Shown here piece after piece: positions 52,264-61,855 of a stretch of DNA of 64,000 nucleotides. The stretch lies in assembly GCF_000147335.1 (NCBI RefSeq), contig NC_014501.1, forward strand, positions 1,426,001-1,490,000, written 5' to 3'. Every line of letters begins with the position of its first letter. The stretch's first letter is position 1. Source of the DNA: Gloeothece verrucosa PCC 7822 (GTDB lineage: Bacteria > Cyanobacteriota > Cyanobacteriia > Cyanobacteriales > Microcystaceae). The notes under the pieces were generated by a model that saw only the letters and a program-made list of their open reading frames with translations, ran no database searches and was not told the DNA's origin. The position numbers and the translations under genes were made by a program.

Positions 52264-53400
52264 ATGACCCAAAAAATCCTAGAAATACAAAACTTAACCG
52301 TAAGCTTTGACGGATTTAAAGCCCTCAACCAGCTAAATTTTAGTATGGAATTTGGAGAACTACGAGTTATAATCGGCCCCAACGGTGCTGGAAAAACAAC
52401 ATTTTTAGATGTCATTACCGGCAAAGTGCAACCAACAGTAGGACGAGTGTTGTTTAAAGGGCGTAATTTGCAAAAAATGCCTGAACATAAAATAGCCCGC
52501 TTAGGAATCGGTCGTAAATTTCAAACGCCAAGAGTTTATCAAAACTTGACCGTAAAAGAAAATTTAGATTTAGCGGCTAATCAAAATAAAAATGTTTTTT
52601 CCAGCTTATTTAGTCGTCCTCGGGCTTCAGAACAGCGTCAAGTGAGTAGTTTATTAGAAACCATAGGCTTAATGGCTAAAGCCGACTTACCCGCCGCCTT
52701 ACTATCTCATGGAGAGAAACAACGCTTAGAAATTGGTATGTTAGTGGCTCAATCTCCGGATTTATTATTAGTGGATGAACCGGTGGCAGGGTTAACAGAT
52801 GAAGAAACGGAAAATGTCGGGAAATTATTATTAGCTTTAGCCGAGAGTCATTCGATTATTGTCATTGAACATGATATGGAATTCGTCAGACAAATTGCGC
52901 GAAAAGTAACCGTATTACATCAGGGTTCTGTGTTGTGTGAAGGCAGCATGGATGACGTGCAAAATAATCCGCGAGTCATTGAAGTTTACTTAGGCACTAA
53001 ACCGAGTATTTCCTCTCATCAATTAAAAATTCTCCGCATCATGGCTTCTCTAGCTTGGGCTGATGGAAAATTAGCCGCCGAAGAAGTAAATATTATCATC
53101 TCTCGTTTAAGTCGTGTCTTTTCCCGAGATAGTGAAGAACAAGAAAGATTACAACAAGAGTTAAAAGATTATTTGCTGACTGATGTTGATATTGATAATT
53201 TACTGAAGGAAATAACCAGTGATGAGGAACGAGAATTAATTCTTAAGTTAGGTTATCAAGTGATCAGTGTATCTTCTGATGAAACCCAGAGCAATGAATA
53301 TGAGTTACGGGCTTATCAAAGATTAGTAGAAAAATTGAATTTACCCACAGAAGTAGTACAGCAAATTGAAGCCAAAGTTACAGCAGGAGTTAACCGATGA
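52264..53400 (+). CDS. urtD: urea ABC transporter ATPase UrtD fused to a TerB-like domain
   Basis: A 378-residue protein. Residues about 1-245 are the UrtD ATPase: IGPNGAGKTT Walker A, SHGEKQRLEIGMLVAQSPDL around the signature, LLVDEPVAG Walker B, and IIVIEHDMEF with the switch His. The C-terminal about 125 residues (LKILRIMASLAWADGKLAAE, then DEERELILKLGY) are a TerB/DjlA-like helical acidic metal-binding-type domain, absent from ordinary UrtD (about 250 residues). The ATG at 52264 is used; a GTG 21 bases upstream is in frame. The stop overlaps urtE as ATGA. Confidence 0.9.
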   Translation: MTQKILEIQNLTVSFDGFKALNQLNFSMEFGELRVIIGPNGAGKTTFLDVITGKVQPTVGRVLFKGRNLQKMPEHKIARLGIGRKFQTPRVYQNLTVKENLDLAANQNKNVFSSLFSRPRASEQRQVSSLLETIGLMAKADLPAALLSHGEKQRLEIGMLVAQSPDLLLVDEPVAGLTDEETENVGKLLLALAESHSIIVIEHDMEFVRQIARKVTVLHQGSVLCEGSMDDVQNNPRVIEVYLGTKPSISSHQLKILRIMASLAWADGKLAAEEVNIIISRLSRVFSRDSEEQERLQQELKDYLLTDVDIDNLLKEITSDEERELILKLGYQVISVSSDETQSNEYELRAYQRLVEKLNLPTEVVQQIEAKVTAGVNR

Positions 53401-54155
53401 TTCAAGGGGATATAACAGCGACTCGAGAAAGCGATAACATCTTATTTCCACCGATGTTACAAATTTCTAATATAAATGTTTATTATGGAGAAAGTCATAT
53501 TCTTCGAGAGGTAGACTTAAGCATCGCTAGAGGAGAAATGGTTTGTCTCATCGGACGAAATGGGGTAGGAAAAACCACCCTACTCAAAACTATTATGGGG
53601 CTGTTAAAACCCAAAACCGGCACGATTAATTATCTCAATCAAAATATTACCAAATTATCCCCAGATAGACGGGCTAAACAGGGAATAGGTTATGTTCCCC
53701 AAGGACGAGAAATCATTCCTCGCTTAACAGTAAAAGAGAATTTATTATTAGGGTTAGAAGCACGTCAAAAACCGAGAAAAGTTAAAGAAGAAATTCCTGA
53801 CGAAATTTTTGAACTCTTTCCCGTTTTAAAAACCATGTTATCTCGGATGGGAGGAGATTTAAGCGGCGGACAACAACAACAATTAGCCATCGCTCGTGCT
53901 TTAATGGGGAAACCCCAATTACTCTTATTAGATGAACCCACCGAAGGCATACAACCGTCGATTATCTTAGAGATAGAAGCCGCCGTGCGGCAGATTATTC
54001 AAACCACAGGAATATCTGTATTATTAGTGGAGCAACATTTACATTTTGTGCGGCAAGCGGATAAATATTATGCGATGCAAAAAGGCGGCATTGTTGCCTC
54101 GGGTTTAACCCGTCATTTGAGCCAAGATATCATTCAGAAATTTTTAGCGGTTTAA
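53397..54155 (+). CDS. urtE: urea ABC transporter ATPase UrtE
   Basis: A 252-residue LivF-type ATPase: IGRNGVGKTT Walker A, DLSGGQQQQLAIARALMG signature, LLLLDEPTEGIQ Walker B and VLLVEQHLHF. The ATG overlaps the urtD stop (ATGA) and has GGAG 8 bases upstream, which decides this start over the more usual MLQISNINVYYG start at 53454 that lacks a ribosome site. The first 19 residues are therefore an extension. It pairs with UrtD to drive urea import. Confidence 0.92.
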   Translation: MIQGDITATRESDNILFPPMLQISNINVYYGESHILREVDLSIARGEMVCLIGRNGVGKTTLLKTIMGLLKPKTGTINYLNQNITKLSPDRRAKQGIGYVPQGREIIPRLTVKENLLLGLEARQKPRKVKEEIPDEIFELFPVLKTMLSRMGGDLSGGQQQQLAIARALMGKPQLLLLDEPTEGIQPSIILEIEAAVRQIIQTTGISVLLVEQHLHFVRQADKYYAMQKGGIVASGLTRHLSQDIIQKFLAV

Positions 54156-54214
54156 AACAATGAGCTAGAACTAGCAGTTATTATCGAAAATTCGGGGTCT
54201 AAAATTCAGATTTT

Positions 54215-54241
54215 CCCCCCTCGCGGGGGGTTGGGGGGATC
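54215..54241. repeat. C6/G6 hairpin of a dispersed repeat
   Basis: CCCCCC-TCGC-GGGGGG is followed by TTGGGGGGATCACTCC. The MITE-like element's right flank has a matching GGGGGGCTAGGGGGGATCGCTCC (43915 onward), so both carry the same dispersed sequence family. It lies between convergent urtE and ndk and may also stop transcription. Confidence 0.6.
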
Positions 54242-54283
54242 ACTCCAGGGCAGGGGATAAGGCGATAAAATTAGTACAATGCC

Positions 54284-54730
54284 CTATTCATAAAGCCAGG
54301 GTTTAATCGTCGGTTCCCAGTTAGCTAACTCATCACCAAACCAAAGACTAACTTCTTGCGCCGCCGTTTCCGGAGCATCAGAACCATGAATCAAATTGCG
54401 GCCAATGTCAACACCATAATCTCCGCGAATAGTACCCGGTTCAGCATTAAGGGGGTTAGTTGCGCCAATAATTTTTCTCGCCGCAGCAATGACACCTTTA
54501 CCTTCCCAAACCATCGCCACCACAGGGGCAGAGATAATAAAATTAACTAAGCTGCCAAAAAAGGGACGTTCTCTATGAACATCATAGTGTTTTTCAGCGA
54601 GTTCTCGGGACACTTGCACCATTTTCAGTCCCACTAACGTAAACCCTTTAGCTTCAAAACGGCGAATAACCTCGCCGACCAAAGCGCGTTGTACCCCATC
54701 GGGTTTGACCATTACAAAAGTGCGTTCCAA
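54284..54730 (-). CDS. ndk: nucleoside diphosphate kinase
   Basis: A 148-residue enzyme. [20 protein letters not shown] is at the N-terminus, [18 protein letters not shown] is the nucleotide site, and [20 protein letters not shown] carries the phospho-accepting His. It equilibrates NTP and dNTP pools. AAGGAGATC-type spacing (GGAG about 7 bases upstream on the coding strand) is present. Confidence 0.96.
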   Translation of the reverse strand: MERTFVMVKPDGVQRALVGEVIRRFEAKGFTLVGLKMVQVSRELAEKHYDVHRERPFFGSLVNFIISAPVVAMVWEGKGVIAAARKIIGATNPLNAEPGTIRGDYGVDIGRNLIHGSDAPETAAQEVSLWFGDELANWEPTIKPWLYE

Positions 54731-54845
54731 GGTGATCTCCTTTGGTTTAACAGATTATCACAAAAACCAGATTAACCTATTTAGGACGCTAATTAATCTG
54801 TTTTGTGATCTGATAGACCATTTTAGTCATGAGCGCGAAATAAAC

Positions 54846-56189
54846 TTAATTTCCCTTTCCTGAAACACAAACTTGAAGTAACTCCTCAATTCCCCCAACC
54901 GTAAAGATAGGAACCTTGAGCCGCTCTTGCACATCTTCCACCGTCAGATCATCTAAAAACTTAGGTTCATCATGTTTAAGCATAACAGAAGGCAATAAAA
55001 TCCCCTCTCCCAAATCCTTTTCTTGTAAACCCTCGATTAAATCTTGCCCAGTTAACAACCCTGTCACGGTAATTTCTTGTCCCCAATAACCACTATTTAA
55101 AGGAGCCAAACTTACCGTTAAACCCTCAACCTTATTTAACTGTTGTACCAAAGGCTCAAACGCTTTTTCTACGGCATTTCCCACCACCCAAGTTAATTGT
55201 TTTGCCGGAGTAATAGTCGCTGGCAATAATTTTTTTGCCGAAGTTTTAAACGCTTTAATAAACTGACGAATCGACCCTACACCATTACCGATTTGGGGAT
55301 AATCTTCATAATGAGATTCTGGCGGTAAATCTTGTCGCCCAATTAAAAACCATTCATCGGCTAACCAAGCAAAATTCGTGCCTAATTTTTTTCTAAATTT
55401 AGCTTGTAATTCTTGAACTTGAGCAATGACTTCTCTGGCTTTTTCTTGACTAACTGGTATTAATTCATCTTCCCCCGGACGAAACCGAGTTAACCCCACT
55501 GGCACCACAGCCGCCGAAATTACAGCCGGAATATCTCCTTGATGAAATTGGGCTAAATCGAGTAATGTTGTTTCTAAATGTTTACCGTCATTAATGCCCG
55601 GACAGACCACCACTTGAGCATGAATTTGTAGCCGCCGCTCAAGAAACCATTGTAATTGTTCTAGGATTTTTCCGGCCCGAGGATTTTTTAATAAGCGCGT
55701 GCGAATTTCCGGTTCAGTGGCATGAACTGAAACAAATAGAGGAGACAGCCGCATCTGTTCGATTCTTTCCCATTCCCGCGCTGTTAAATTGGTTAGGGTT
55801 AAATAACTTCCATAAAGAAAACTGAGACGATAATCATCATCTTTTAGGTATAAACTATCTCGTTTACCGGGGGGTTGTTGGTCTATAAAGCAAAAAGGGC
55901 AGCGATTATTACATTGAATTAAACCATCAAATAGAGCCGTTTCAAATTCTAGCCCTAAATCCTCATCATAATCTTTTTCTATTTCTAGATGATGTGTTTT
56001 TCCTTTGGCATCGATGACTTCTAGTTCTAAAATTTCCTCGGCACAGAGAAATTGATAATCAATTAAATCTCTCGGTTGTGTGCCATTAATAGAGATAATC
56101 TTATCTCCCGGCTCAAATCCTATTTCAGCCGCTATGGAATTGGGTAAGACTTTACTAATCCGAGCAGGACGAATTGTGGTTTTACTCAT
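54846..56189 (-). CDS. radical SAM protein with PDZ domain, TIGR03279/DUF512 type
   Basis: A 447-residue protein. An N-terminal PDZ-like segment (VLPNSIAAEIGFEPGDKIIS) is followed by an iron-sulfur motif CNNRCPFCFIDQQP (CX3CX2C) and a DUF512 C-terminal domain (FLIGRQDLPP...HYEDYPQIGNGVGSIRQF). This architecture defines the cyanobacterial TIGR03279 family. The reaction is unknown. Related DUF512 proteins outside cyanobacteria are linked to cell-envelope or redox roles, so no function is assigned. Confidence 0.9.
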   Translation of the reverse strand: MSKTTIRPARISKVLPNSIAAEIGFEPGDKIISINGTQPRDLIDYQFLCAEEILELEVIDAKGKTHHLEIEKDYDEDLGLEFETALFDGLIQCNNRCPFCFIDQQPPGKRDSLYLKDDDYRLSFLYGSYLTLTNLTAREWERIEQMRLSPLFVSVHATEPEIRTRLLKNPRAGKILEQLQWFLERRLQIHAQVVVCPGINDGKHLETTLLDLAQFHQGDIPAVISAAVVPVGLTRFRPGEDELIPVSQEKAREVIAQVQELQAKFRKKLGTNFAWLADEWFLIGRQDLPPESHYEDYPQIGNGVGSIRQFIKAFKTSAKKLLPATITPAKQLTWVVGNAVEKAFEPLVQQLNKVEGLTVSLAPLNSGYWGQEITVTGLLTGQDLIEGLQEKDLGEGILLPSVMLKHDEPKFLDDLTVEDVQERLKVPIFTVGGIEELLQVCVSGKGN

Positions 56190-56269
56190 CCGTGTTATCT
56201 AATACTTTTTAAATCCTAACACGGATTGAGATTGGCTGTGTGAGGATTTTTAGATAGGTTTCTCAACGA

Positions 56270-56467
56270 TTAAGGTTCTCGAAGCTCTTTGCCATAATTG
56301 ACAAATCCAGCACCGAGAAAAGGGGCATATCCATTGAGCCTATCTTGTTGAGCGATTCTATCCTGACTATGGAACAAATCCCCTATGAGTATACTCATAG
56401 TTATGACCGTCGCCGCAGTAATCAGATAGTTACGAATAACCTGATGGTTAAAAATAATGTTTTTCAT
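56270..56467 (-). CDS. 65-aa protein with one membrane segment
   Basis: A 65-residue protein: N-terminal charged stretch, hydrophobic helix (YLITAATVITMSILIGDLF, residues 14-32), then a soluble tail (RLNGYAPFLGAGFVNYGKEL). A strong ribosome site GAGGAG lies 7 bases before the ATG and makes this a real gene. The tail could face the lumen or periplasm. Not recognised; it is divergent from the RRM gene. Confidence 0.65.
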   Translation of the reverse strand: MKNIIFNHQVIRNYLITAATVITMSILIGDLFHSQDRIAQQDRLNGYAPFLGAGFVNYGKELREP

Positions 56468-56861
56468 TTTGCACTCCTCACATTCACACCGATGTCGATC
56501 AACTTAGTTCGGTAGCTTTGACTCTATTCGCCCAAATGAGCAAGGGGTTAAGCCAAAGACTAGCCAACTGTGATCAGCTACCTTAAAAACAATATCTATT
56601 TGAGGGTAGTATTATATCACATAAAACCGTTCAGTGGAAGGGTTAAGCCCTATCAGTTTCAAATTTTTCAAAGAGTGTTAACGCTTAACTCAATTCCCTA
56701 CATCCCATAGCCTTATTGTGTTATAATCTCCATAGAGAGTATGGATTTGTAGAATTAGTTAATTTTCGGTATTGACAGATTCTAGTTCTGTGTTGAATAT
56801 TGGAAGGCTGCTCTGCTAGGGTCTGAATCTCTCACCACATTTTTGATTCAGGAGACAATTA
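56468..56861. promoter_or_regulatory. divergent promoter region with two extended -10 elements
   Basis: Rightward, TGTTATAAT (56719-56727) is an extended -10 for the RRM gene, leaving a 5' leader of about 125 bases. Leftward, TGATATAAT (complement of 56611-56619) is an extended -10 for the 65-aa gene with a leader of similar length. No clear -35 boxes are seen. Long leaders are usual for cold- or light-regulated rbp genes. Confidence 0.5.
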
Positions 56862-57155
56862 ATGTCGATTTACGTTGGAAACCTCCCTTTTGAAGTGGAA
56901 GAAAAGCACATCAACGAAATTTTTGCTGACTATGGACAAGTTAAACGAGTTTATATGCCAGTAGATAAAGAAACTGGTCGCCGTCGAGGTTTTGCTTTTG
57001 TAGAAATGGAAAATACCTCTCAGGAAGATTCAGCCATTGCTGAATTAGATCGGGCTGAATGGATGGGCAGACAACTGAAAGTCAATAAAGCCAAAGAGCG
57101 TGAAAACAGCCGAAGTCGAGATGGGGGAGGCTATAGAAATAAATCTCGTTTCTAG
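56862..57155 (+). CDS. cyanobacterial RNA-binding protein (single RRM)
   Basis: A 97-residue protein. RNP2 is IYVGNL (3-8) and RNP1 is RRGFAFVEM (about 42-50). A short Arg/Ser/Gly tail (RENSRSRDGGGYRNKSRF) follows. This is the cyanobacterial Rbp type that binds mRNAs and is often cold-induced or involved in mRNA localisation. AGGAGA precedes the ATG. A small basic protein gene follows 91 bases later. Confidence 0.92.
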   Translation: MSIYVGNLPFEVEEKHINEIFADYGQVKRVYMPVDKETGRRRGFAFVEMENTSQEDSAIAELDRAEWMGRQLKVNKAKERENSRSRDGGGYRNKSRF

Positions 57156-57246
57156 ACAATTGTTAATACAATAAAAAGTCAAGAGTGCTATTGATTGACA
57201 GTTTCGATCACTCTATGATATAAAGTGGGATGAATGAGGAATTACT

Positions 57247-57414
57247 GTGGCAAAACGTCGAAATTTAAAAAAAGAGAAAGCACAAAGAAATCAAGCCTAC
57301 GCTCGTCAGTTTCGTCGTAAGTCATCCCAAAATACAGGGAGAGGCAACCGACAATATCGTAGCCGACGAGATGACTCAGATAACGCTGAAGAAAAAGAAG
57401 ATAATGCAGCGTAA
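57247..57414 (+). CDS. 55-aa basic protein with acidic tail
   Basis: A GTG-started frame with GAGG 7 bases upstream encodes a 55-residue protein. The first 40 residues are highly basic (AKRRNLKKEKAQRNQAYARQ, FRRKS, RQYRSRRDD), and the last 14 are acidic. It looks like a small RNA- or ribosome-associated protein. The basic N-terminus resembles conserved small cyanobacterial proteins that I cannot name. Its position after the RRM gene suggests a shared transcript. Confidence 0.65.
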   Translation: MAKRRNLKKEKAQRNQAYARQFRRKSSQNTGRGNRQYRSRRDDSDNAEEKEDNAA

Positions 57415-57417
57415 AGC

Positions 57418-57505
57418 TCATTAATCAATAGTCATTAGTCAATAGTCAATAGTCATGAGTCGTGAGTTAACAGGCAGTGGAAAATAGACAATTGACTAAT
57501 GATTC
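57418..57505. repeat. degenerate heptamer repeats
   Basis: Imperfect AATAGTCATTAGTCAATAGTCA-type units occupy this interval, followed by ATTGACTAATGATTCATAAT. They lie directly upstream of a gene whose 5' half is missing. Confidence 0.65.
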
Positions 57506-57545
57506 ATAATTGATAACTGTTGCTAAAATCAGAGCAGTTATTTAG

Positions 57546-57944
57546 AACTGCAGAATTATTTTTATCTCCAGCGAATCAGCCGTTAATATTCCCGCAGAAA
57601 TGATTCATTATGGCATGACCAAAACCGCTCAGATTGCGATTGCCAGAGGATTAGCAGAAACCACAGCCGGGACAGAAATAACCGTTAATTCCATATTAGC
57701 CGGGCCAACCCTGTCTGAAGGGGTAGAAGAATTTGTCTCTCAAATGGCGGCTTCACAAGGTAAAGATATTGCGACGGTAGAAAAAGAATTTTTTCAAACC
57801 CTGCGTCCGTCCTCCCTGTTACAGAGATTTGCTACACCCGAAGAAGTGGCTAATCTAGTTACTTATGTGGCGAGTCCCTTATCAAGAGCCACTAATGGGG
57901 CCCCTCTTCGCGTTGAAGGAGGGATAATTCGTGCGGCTATCTAA
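57546..57944 (+). pseudogene. 5'-truncated short-chain dehydrogenase
   Basis: From just after a TAG at 57543, the frame reads NCRIIFISSESAVNIPAEMI, then HYGMTKTAQIAIARG, the catalytic SS...Y-x3-K half of an SDR. It continues to a normal C-terminus (PEEVANLVTYVASPLSRATN). The Rossmann TGxxxGIG half is absent, and heptamer repeats lie where it should be. The 114 residues from the ATG at 57600 could still be made but would not bind NAD(P). Likely a deletion remnant. Confidence 0.7.
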
Positions 57945-58043
57945 TCATACTCTATTAACAAGCTGTGCTGTTTTCAAGCGAATCAGAAGAGGAGAAAATA
58001 GCTATAATTAAAAGTAGCTCAATGTAGATTTTTGCCTAACTTT

Positions 58044-58544
58044 ATGAAGTTAAAAAAAATTTTGCTTCTCCTAATTTTCTTACCCATTTTAATCATGGCT
58101 TTTTCTCCGGCAGCCTGGGCAGAAAATCAAAGCATTTGGGAGCAAAAAACCCCTCTTCTAGAAAAGAATTCTATCGTCGTTTATAGCGATCCCTCATGTG
58201 GTTGCTGTGAAGGCTGGATCAAGCATTTAAATAAACAGGGATTTAAAGTAACCAATATCAAAACGCCAAATGTTTTTAGTATAAAAGAAAAGTATCAAGT
58301 CCCAGAACAACTAGCATCTTGTCATACAGCCTTAATTGATGGCTATGTGATCGAAGGACACGTACCGGCAAAAGACATTAAGCGGCTAGTGCTGAATAAA
58401 TCTGAGCTACAAGGGCTATCCGTCCCTCAAATGCCTGTGGGAACTCCAGGAATGGAAATGGGCAACCGAAAAGACCCCTTTTCAGTGGTGGGGTTTGAAA
58501 AGAATGGCAAGACAAGCATTTTTGAAACATATCAGTCTTATTAG
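58044..58544 (+). CDS. DUF411 exported metal-binding protein
   Basis: A 166-residue protein with a signal peptide (MKLKKILLLLIFLPILIMAF, cleavage after AWA) and a DUF411 domain. The domain has VVYSDPSCGCCEGWIKHL (CGCC), SCHTALIDGYVIEGHVP, and GTPGMEMG near the end. DUF411 proteins are linked to copper handling in bacteria; the CGCC and Met motifs would suit Cu binding in the periplasm. The frame is open 12 bases upstream from a TTG. Confidence 0.85.
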   Translation: MKLKKILLLLIFLPILIMAFSPAAWAENQSIWEQKTPLLEKNSIVVYSDPSCGCCEGWIKHLNKQGFKVTNIKTPNVFSIKEKYQVPEQLASCHTALIDGYVIEGHVPAKDIKRLVLNKSELQGLSVPQMPVGTPGMEMGNRKDPFSVVGFEKNGKTSIFETYQSY

Positions 58545-58651
58545 TTAGCTTTGGGAAAACCGTCTTTGAAATTTCCGAAAACTAAAATTAATTAATGTAT
58601 TACTTCTAAAGGAGCTAAAATTCTTTTAACCGGTTTTCCCTTTTAATCCCT

Positions 58652-61600
58652 ATGGCTACCTTAGAACAATACCAAGCCTTAGAACTAAAGAACCAACAAT
58701 TACAAGCGGAACTCGATAAGCTCCGCCAAGAACAGCAAAGATCATTAGAAATACAAGAAAAATTCACCGAAAGCGAAGAACGCTGGCAATTAGTCTTAAG
58801 AGGGAATAATGACGGGATCTGGGACTGGAACTTAAAAACTAATGAACTGTTTCTCTCACCCCGTTGGAAAGAAATGTTAGGTTATCAAGACGACGAACTA
58901 GAAAACCATTTTAAAACTTGGAGAAAGCTTCTTCATCCCAAAGATGTAGAACGGGTGATGGAAGTATTACATGAACACTTTGAAGGCAAAACAGCCTATT
59001 ATGTCGTGGAATTTCGCCTGCAATGCAAAGATGGCAGTTATAAATGGATTCTCTCTCGAGGACAAGCATTGTGGGATGCAACCGGTAAACCCGTGCGAAT
59101 GGCAGGGTCTCATACCGATATTAGCGATCGAAAAGCCAGACAGAGTTTATTACGCTCTCTGATTGATTGTATTCCTGACTTAATATTTTATAAAGATGCT
59201 CAAGGAATTTACCGGGTCTGTAATCGAGCCTTTGCCGAGTTTTTGGGACGCAAAGATAAAGAAATCCTTGGCAAAAGCGACTTTGATTTGTTTTCCCGTA
59301 AGATCGCTTCTCAAATACACCACTATGATACCCTGTTGATGCAACAAAACAATTCCCACCGCAATGAGGAATGGGTAGCCTACAAAAATGGAAACCGTCG
59401 CCTTTTAGATACTTTCACCACTCCCGTATTAGGGTCAGATGGCGAAGTCTTAGGAATTATCGGCATTAGTCGAGATATAACAGATCGCAAACAAAAAGAA
59501 CAAGCCTTAGAACAACAAGCCAAACGGGATCACTTACTCAGTTGTATTTCTCGACCCTTGATCGATCAAGACCTGAATACAGCTATCAATTTTATTTTAC
59601 AAGCTCTTGGGGAATGTACAGGGAGTGAACACGCCTATATTATTCGTTTCTCAGACTGTCAAGCTTCATGGAGTATGAGTTATGAATGGTGTAATCCCCA
59701 TAACCCGAAAATTGTATCAGAGCTTGAAAAATGCCAAAACCAATCTGTCGATACTTTTCCTTGGTTTACAAAGCAATTATTAAGCGGCAAGACCGTTAAA
59801 ATTAATCGTTTACAAGACCTGCCCTCAGAAGCGACAGCCGAAAAAGAAGCTCTCTTAAAGAGTTTAACTCCTTGTGTGTTAATTGTTCCCATGATTAACG
59901 CCGGCAAAACAGTAGGATATTTAGGACTAGATGCCGGCTCTCATAAAACATGGACGAAAGAAGATGTACACTTATTAAAACTGATCGGAGAATTTATTGC
60001 GATCGCTGAGTCCCGTCACGAAGCACAAGCCGCCCTAGAAGAATCACAAGCACGCTTTGCAGGTATTCTAGATAATGCCAATGAAGCGATTATCTCCATT
60101 GATGAAAATCAACAGATCACTTTATTTAACCATGCGGCCGAAAAAACCTTTGGTTATCAAGCTCAGGAGGTCATAGGACAGTCATTTAACTTACTTTTAC
60201 CCTCTGACTATGGCGAAATTCATCAGCAGTATATCAATACATTTGCCAAAGCCTCCCAGACAGCAAAACAAATGGGGGGAAGAAATCCGGTTTTTGGTCG
60301 TCGCCAAGATGGCACAGCGTTTCTGGCTGAGGTTTCTATTTCTAAACTGGTTCAACGGGGAAAAATTCTTTTTACTGCCATTGTACGAGACATCACCGAA
60401 CGTAAGCAAGCTGAAGAAGCCTTGAAACAGGCCAAAGAAGCGGCAGATAATGCAAATCGGGCAAAAAGTGAGTTTCTCGCTAGTATGAGTCATGAATTGC
60501 GAACTCCCCTCAATGCAATTTTAGGGTTTACTCAGGTATTGGCCAGGAATTCCGCTTTAAAAGAAGAGGAAAAGACGAATTTAGAGATTATTAGCCGCAG
60601 TGGTGAGCATTTATTGGATTTAATTAATGACATTTTAGAGATGTCAAAAATAGAAGCCGGTAGAACGACTTTTAATCAGAGTAGTTTTGATTTATATCGG
60701 CTTTTAGATAGTTTAGAAGATATGCTGCGGCTCAGAGCAGAGGCAAAAGGATTACAATTAATTTTTGATAGCGCCTCTGATGTTCCCCAATATATTCAAA
60801 CCGATGAAGGAAAGTTGCGTCAAGTGTTAATCAACCTGATCGGTAATGCCATTAAATTTACTGATGAAGGAGGCGTTACCCTGCGGGTTAAAAGCGGGGG
60901 GAAAGTGCCGCTAGAGTCCCCTAAAATGGCGACTATTACCTTTGAAGTTGAAGATACTGGGCCGGGTATTGCTCTTGATGAAATCGATAATTTATTTGAA
61001 GCCTTTGGACAAACAGAAACGGGTAGAAAATCTAATCAAGGGACTGGTTTAGGTTTACCCATTAGTAAAAAGTTTGTCGAACTGATGGGCGGAGAAATTC
61101 GCGTGAGTAGTGTGCCAGGTAATGGGAGTTTATTCGCTTTTGATATTCAGGCACAATTGGCAGAAGCTAAACAAATTAAAAAGAATCATCCCGAAAAGAA
61201 AGTCATGGGTTTAGTTCCCCATCAGCCTAAATATAGAATTTTAGCGGTGGATGACCGTCTTGAAAGTCGTCTATTATTGGTGAAACTTTTGACTTTAATG
61301 GGGTTTGATGTACGAGAGGCAACTAATGGAAAAGAAGCGGTAGAAATTTGGGAAGAATGGAACCCTCATCTAATTTGGATGGATATGAGAATGCCGGTTA
61401 TGGATGGTTATGAGGCGACTAGACAGATTAAGTCTAGTATTAGAGGGCAAGCAACCGTTATTATTGCTTTAACGGCTAGTGCTTTTGAAGAAGACCGGGC
61501 GATGGTATTATCGGCCGGTTGTGATGATTTTATGCGTAAGCCTTTTAGAGAAGAGATGCTATGGGAAAAAATGGCCCAACATTTGGGGGTTCAATATATT

Positions 61601-61855
61601 TATGATCATTCTTATTCTTATCAGGTTGCTGAGAAAGATTCATCAGCCGCGACTCTTAAAAGTCTTCAATCTGAAATCGCTTTGATGCCTACTGAGTGGC
61701 TGACACAACTACATCAAGCGGCTTGTGAATGTAGCGATGATCTCATTTTAGAATTGATTGAACAAATTCCGCCTCAGCAAACTGAATTGAGAAAGAATTT
61801 GAGGCATTTAGCGAATAATTATCTGTTTGATCAAATTCTAAAATTGACATCTTGA
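58652..61855 (+). CDS. hybrid sensor histidine kinase (PAS-PAS-GAF-PAS-HisKA-HATPase-REC)
   Basis: A 1067-residue cytoplasmic hybrid kinase. N-terminal coiled coil (about 1-45), PAS/PAC 1 (about 45-165), PAS/PAC 2 (about 165-285), GAF (about 290-460), PAS 3 (about 465-590), HisKA with His614 in SMSHELRTPLNAIL, HATPase (NAIKFTDEGG, DTGPGIA, GTGLGLPISKKF), REC with Asp911 (WMDMRMPVMDG), and a helical C-terminal tail. No membrane segments are seen. The GAF lacks an obvious bilin-binding Cys context. Signal unknown; no partner regulator is adjacent. Confidence 0.92.
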   Translation: MATLEQYQALELKNQQLQAELDKLRQEQQRSLEIQEKFTESEERWQLVLRGNNDGIWDWNLKTNELFLSPRWKEMLGYQDDELENHFKTWRKLLHPKDVERVMEVLHEHFEGKTAYYVVEFRLQCKDGSYKWILSRGQALWDATGKPVRMAGSHTDISDRKARQSLLRSLIDCIPDLIFYKDAQGIYRVCNRAFAEFLGRKDKEILGKSDFDLFSRKIASQIHHYDTLLMQQNNSHRNEEWVAYKNGNRRLLDTFTTPVLGSDGEVLGIIGISRDITDRKQKEQALEQQAKRDHLLSCISRPLIDQDLNTAINFILQALGECTGSEHAYIIRFSDCQASWSMSYEWCNPHNPKIVSELEKCQNQSVDTFPWFTKQLLSGKTVKINRLQDLPSEATAEKEALLKSLTPCVLIVPMINAGKTVGYLGLDAGSHKTWTKEDVHLLKLIGEFIAIAESRHEAQAALEESQARFAGILDNANEAIISIDENQQITLFNHAAEKTFGYQAQEVIGQSFNLLLPSDYGEIHQQYINTFAKASQTAKQMGGRNPVFGRRQDGTAFLAEVSISKLVQRGKILFTAIVRDITERKQAEEALKQAKEAADNANRAKSEFLASMSHELRTPLNAILGFTQVLARNSALKEEEKTNLEIISRSGEHLLDLINDILEMSKIEAGRTTFNQSSFDLYRLLDSLEDMLRLRAEAKGLQLIFDSASDVPQYIQTDEGKLRQVLINLIGNAIKFTDEGGVTLRVKSGGKVPLESPKMATITFEVEDTGPGIALDEIDNLFEAFGQTETGRKSNQGTGLGLPISKKFVELMGGEIRVSSVPGNGSLFAFDIQAQLAEAKQIKKNHPEKKVMGLVPHQPKYRILAVDDRLESRLLLVKLLTLMGFDVREATNGKEAVEIWEEWNPHLIWMDMRMPVMDGYEATRQIKSSIRGQATVIIALTASAFEEDRAMVLSAGCDDFMRKPFREEMLWEKMAQHLGVQYIYDHSYSYQVAEKDSSAATLKSLQSEIALMPTEWLTQLHQAACECSDDLILELIEQIPPQQTELRKNLRHLANNYLFDQILKLTS

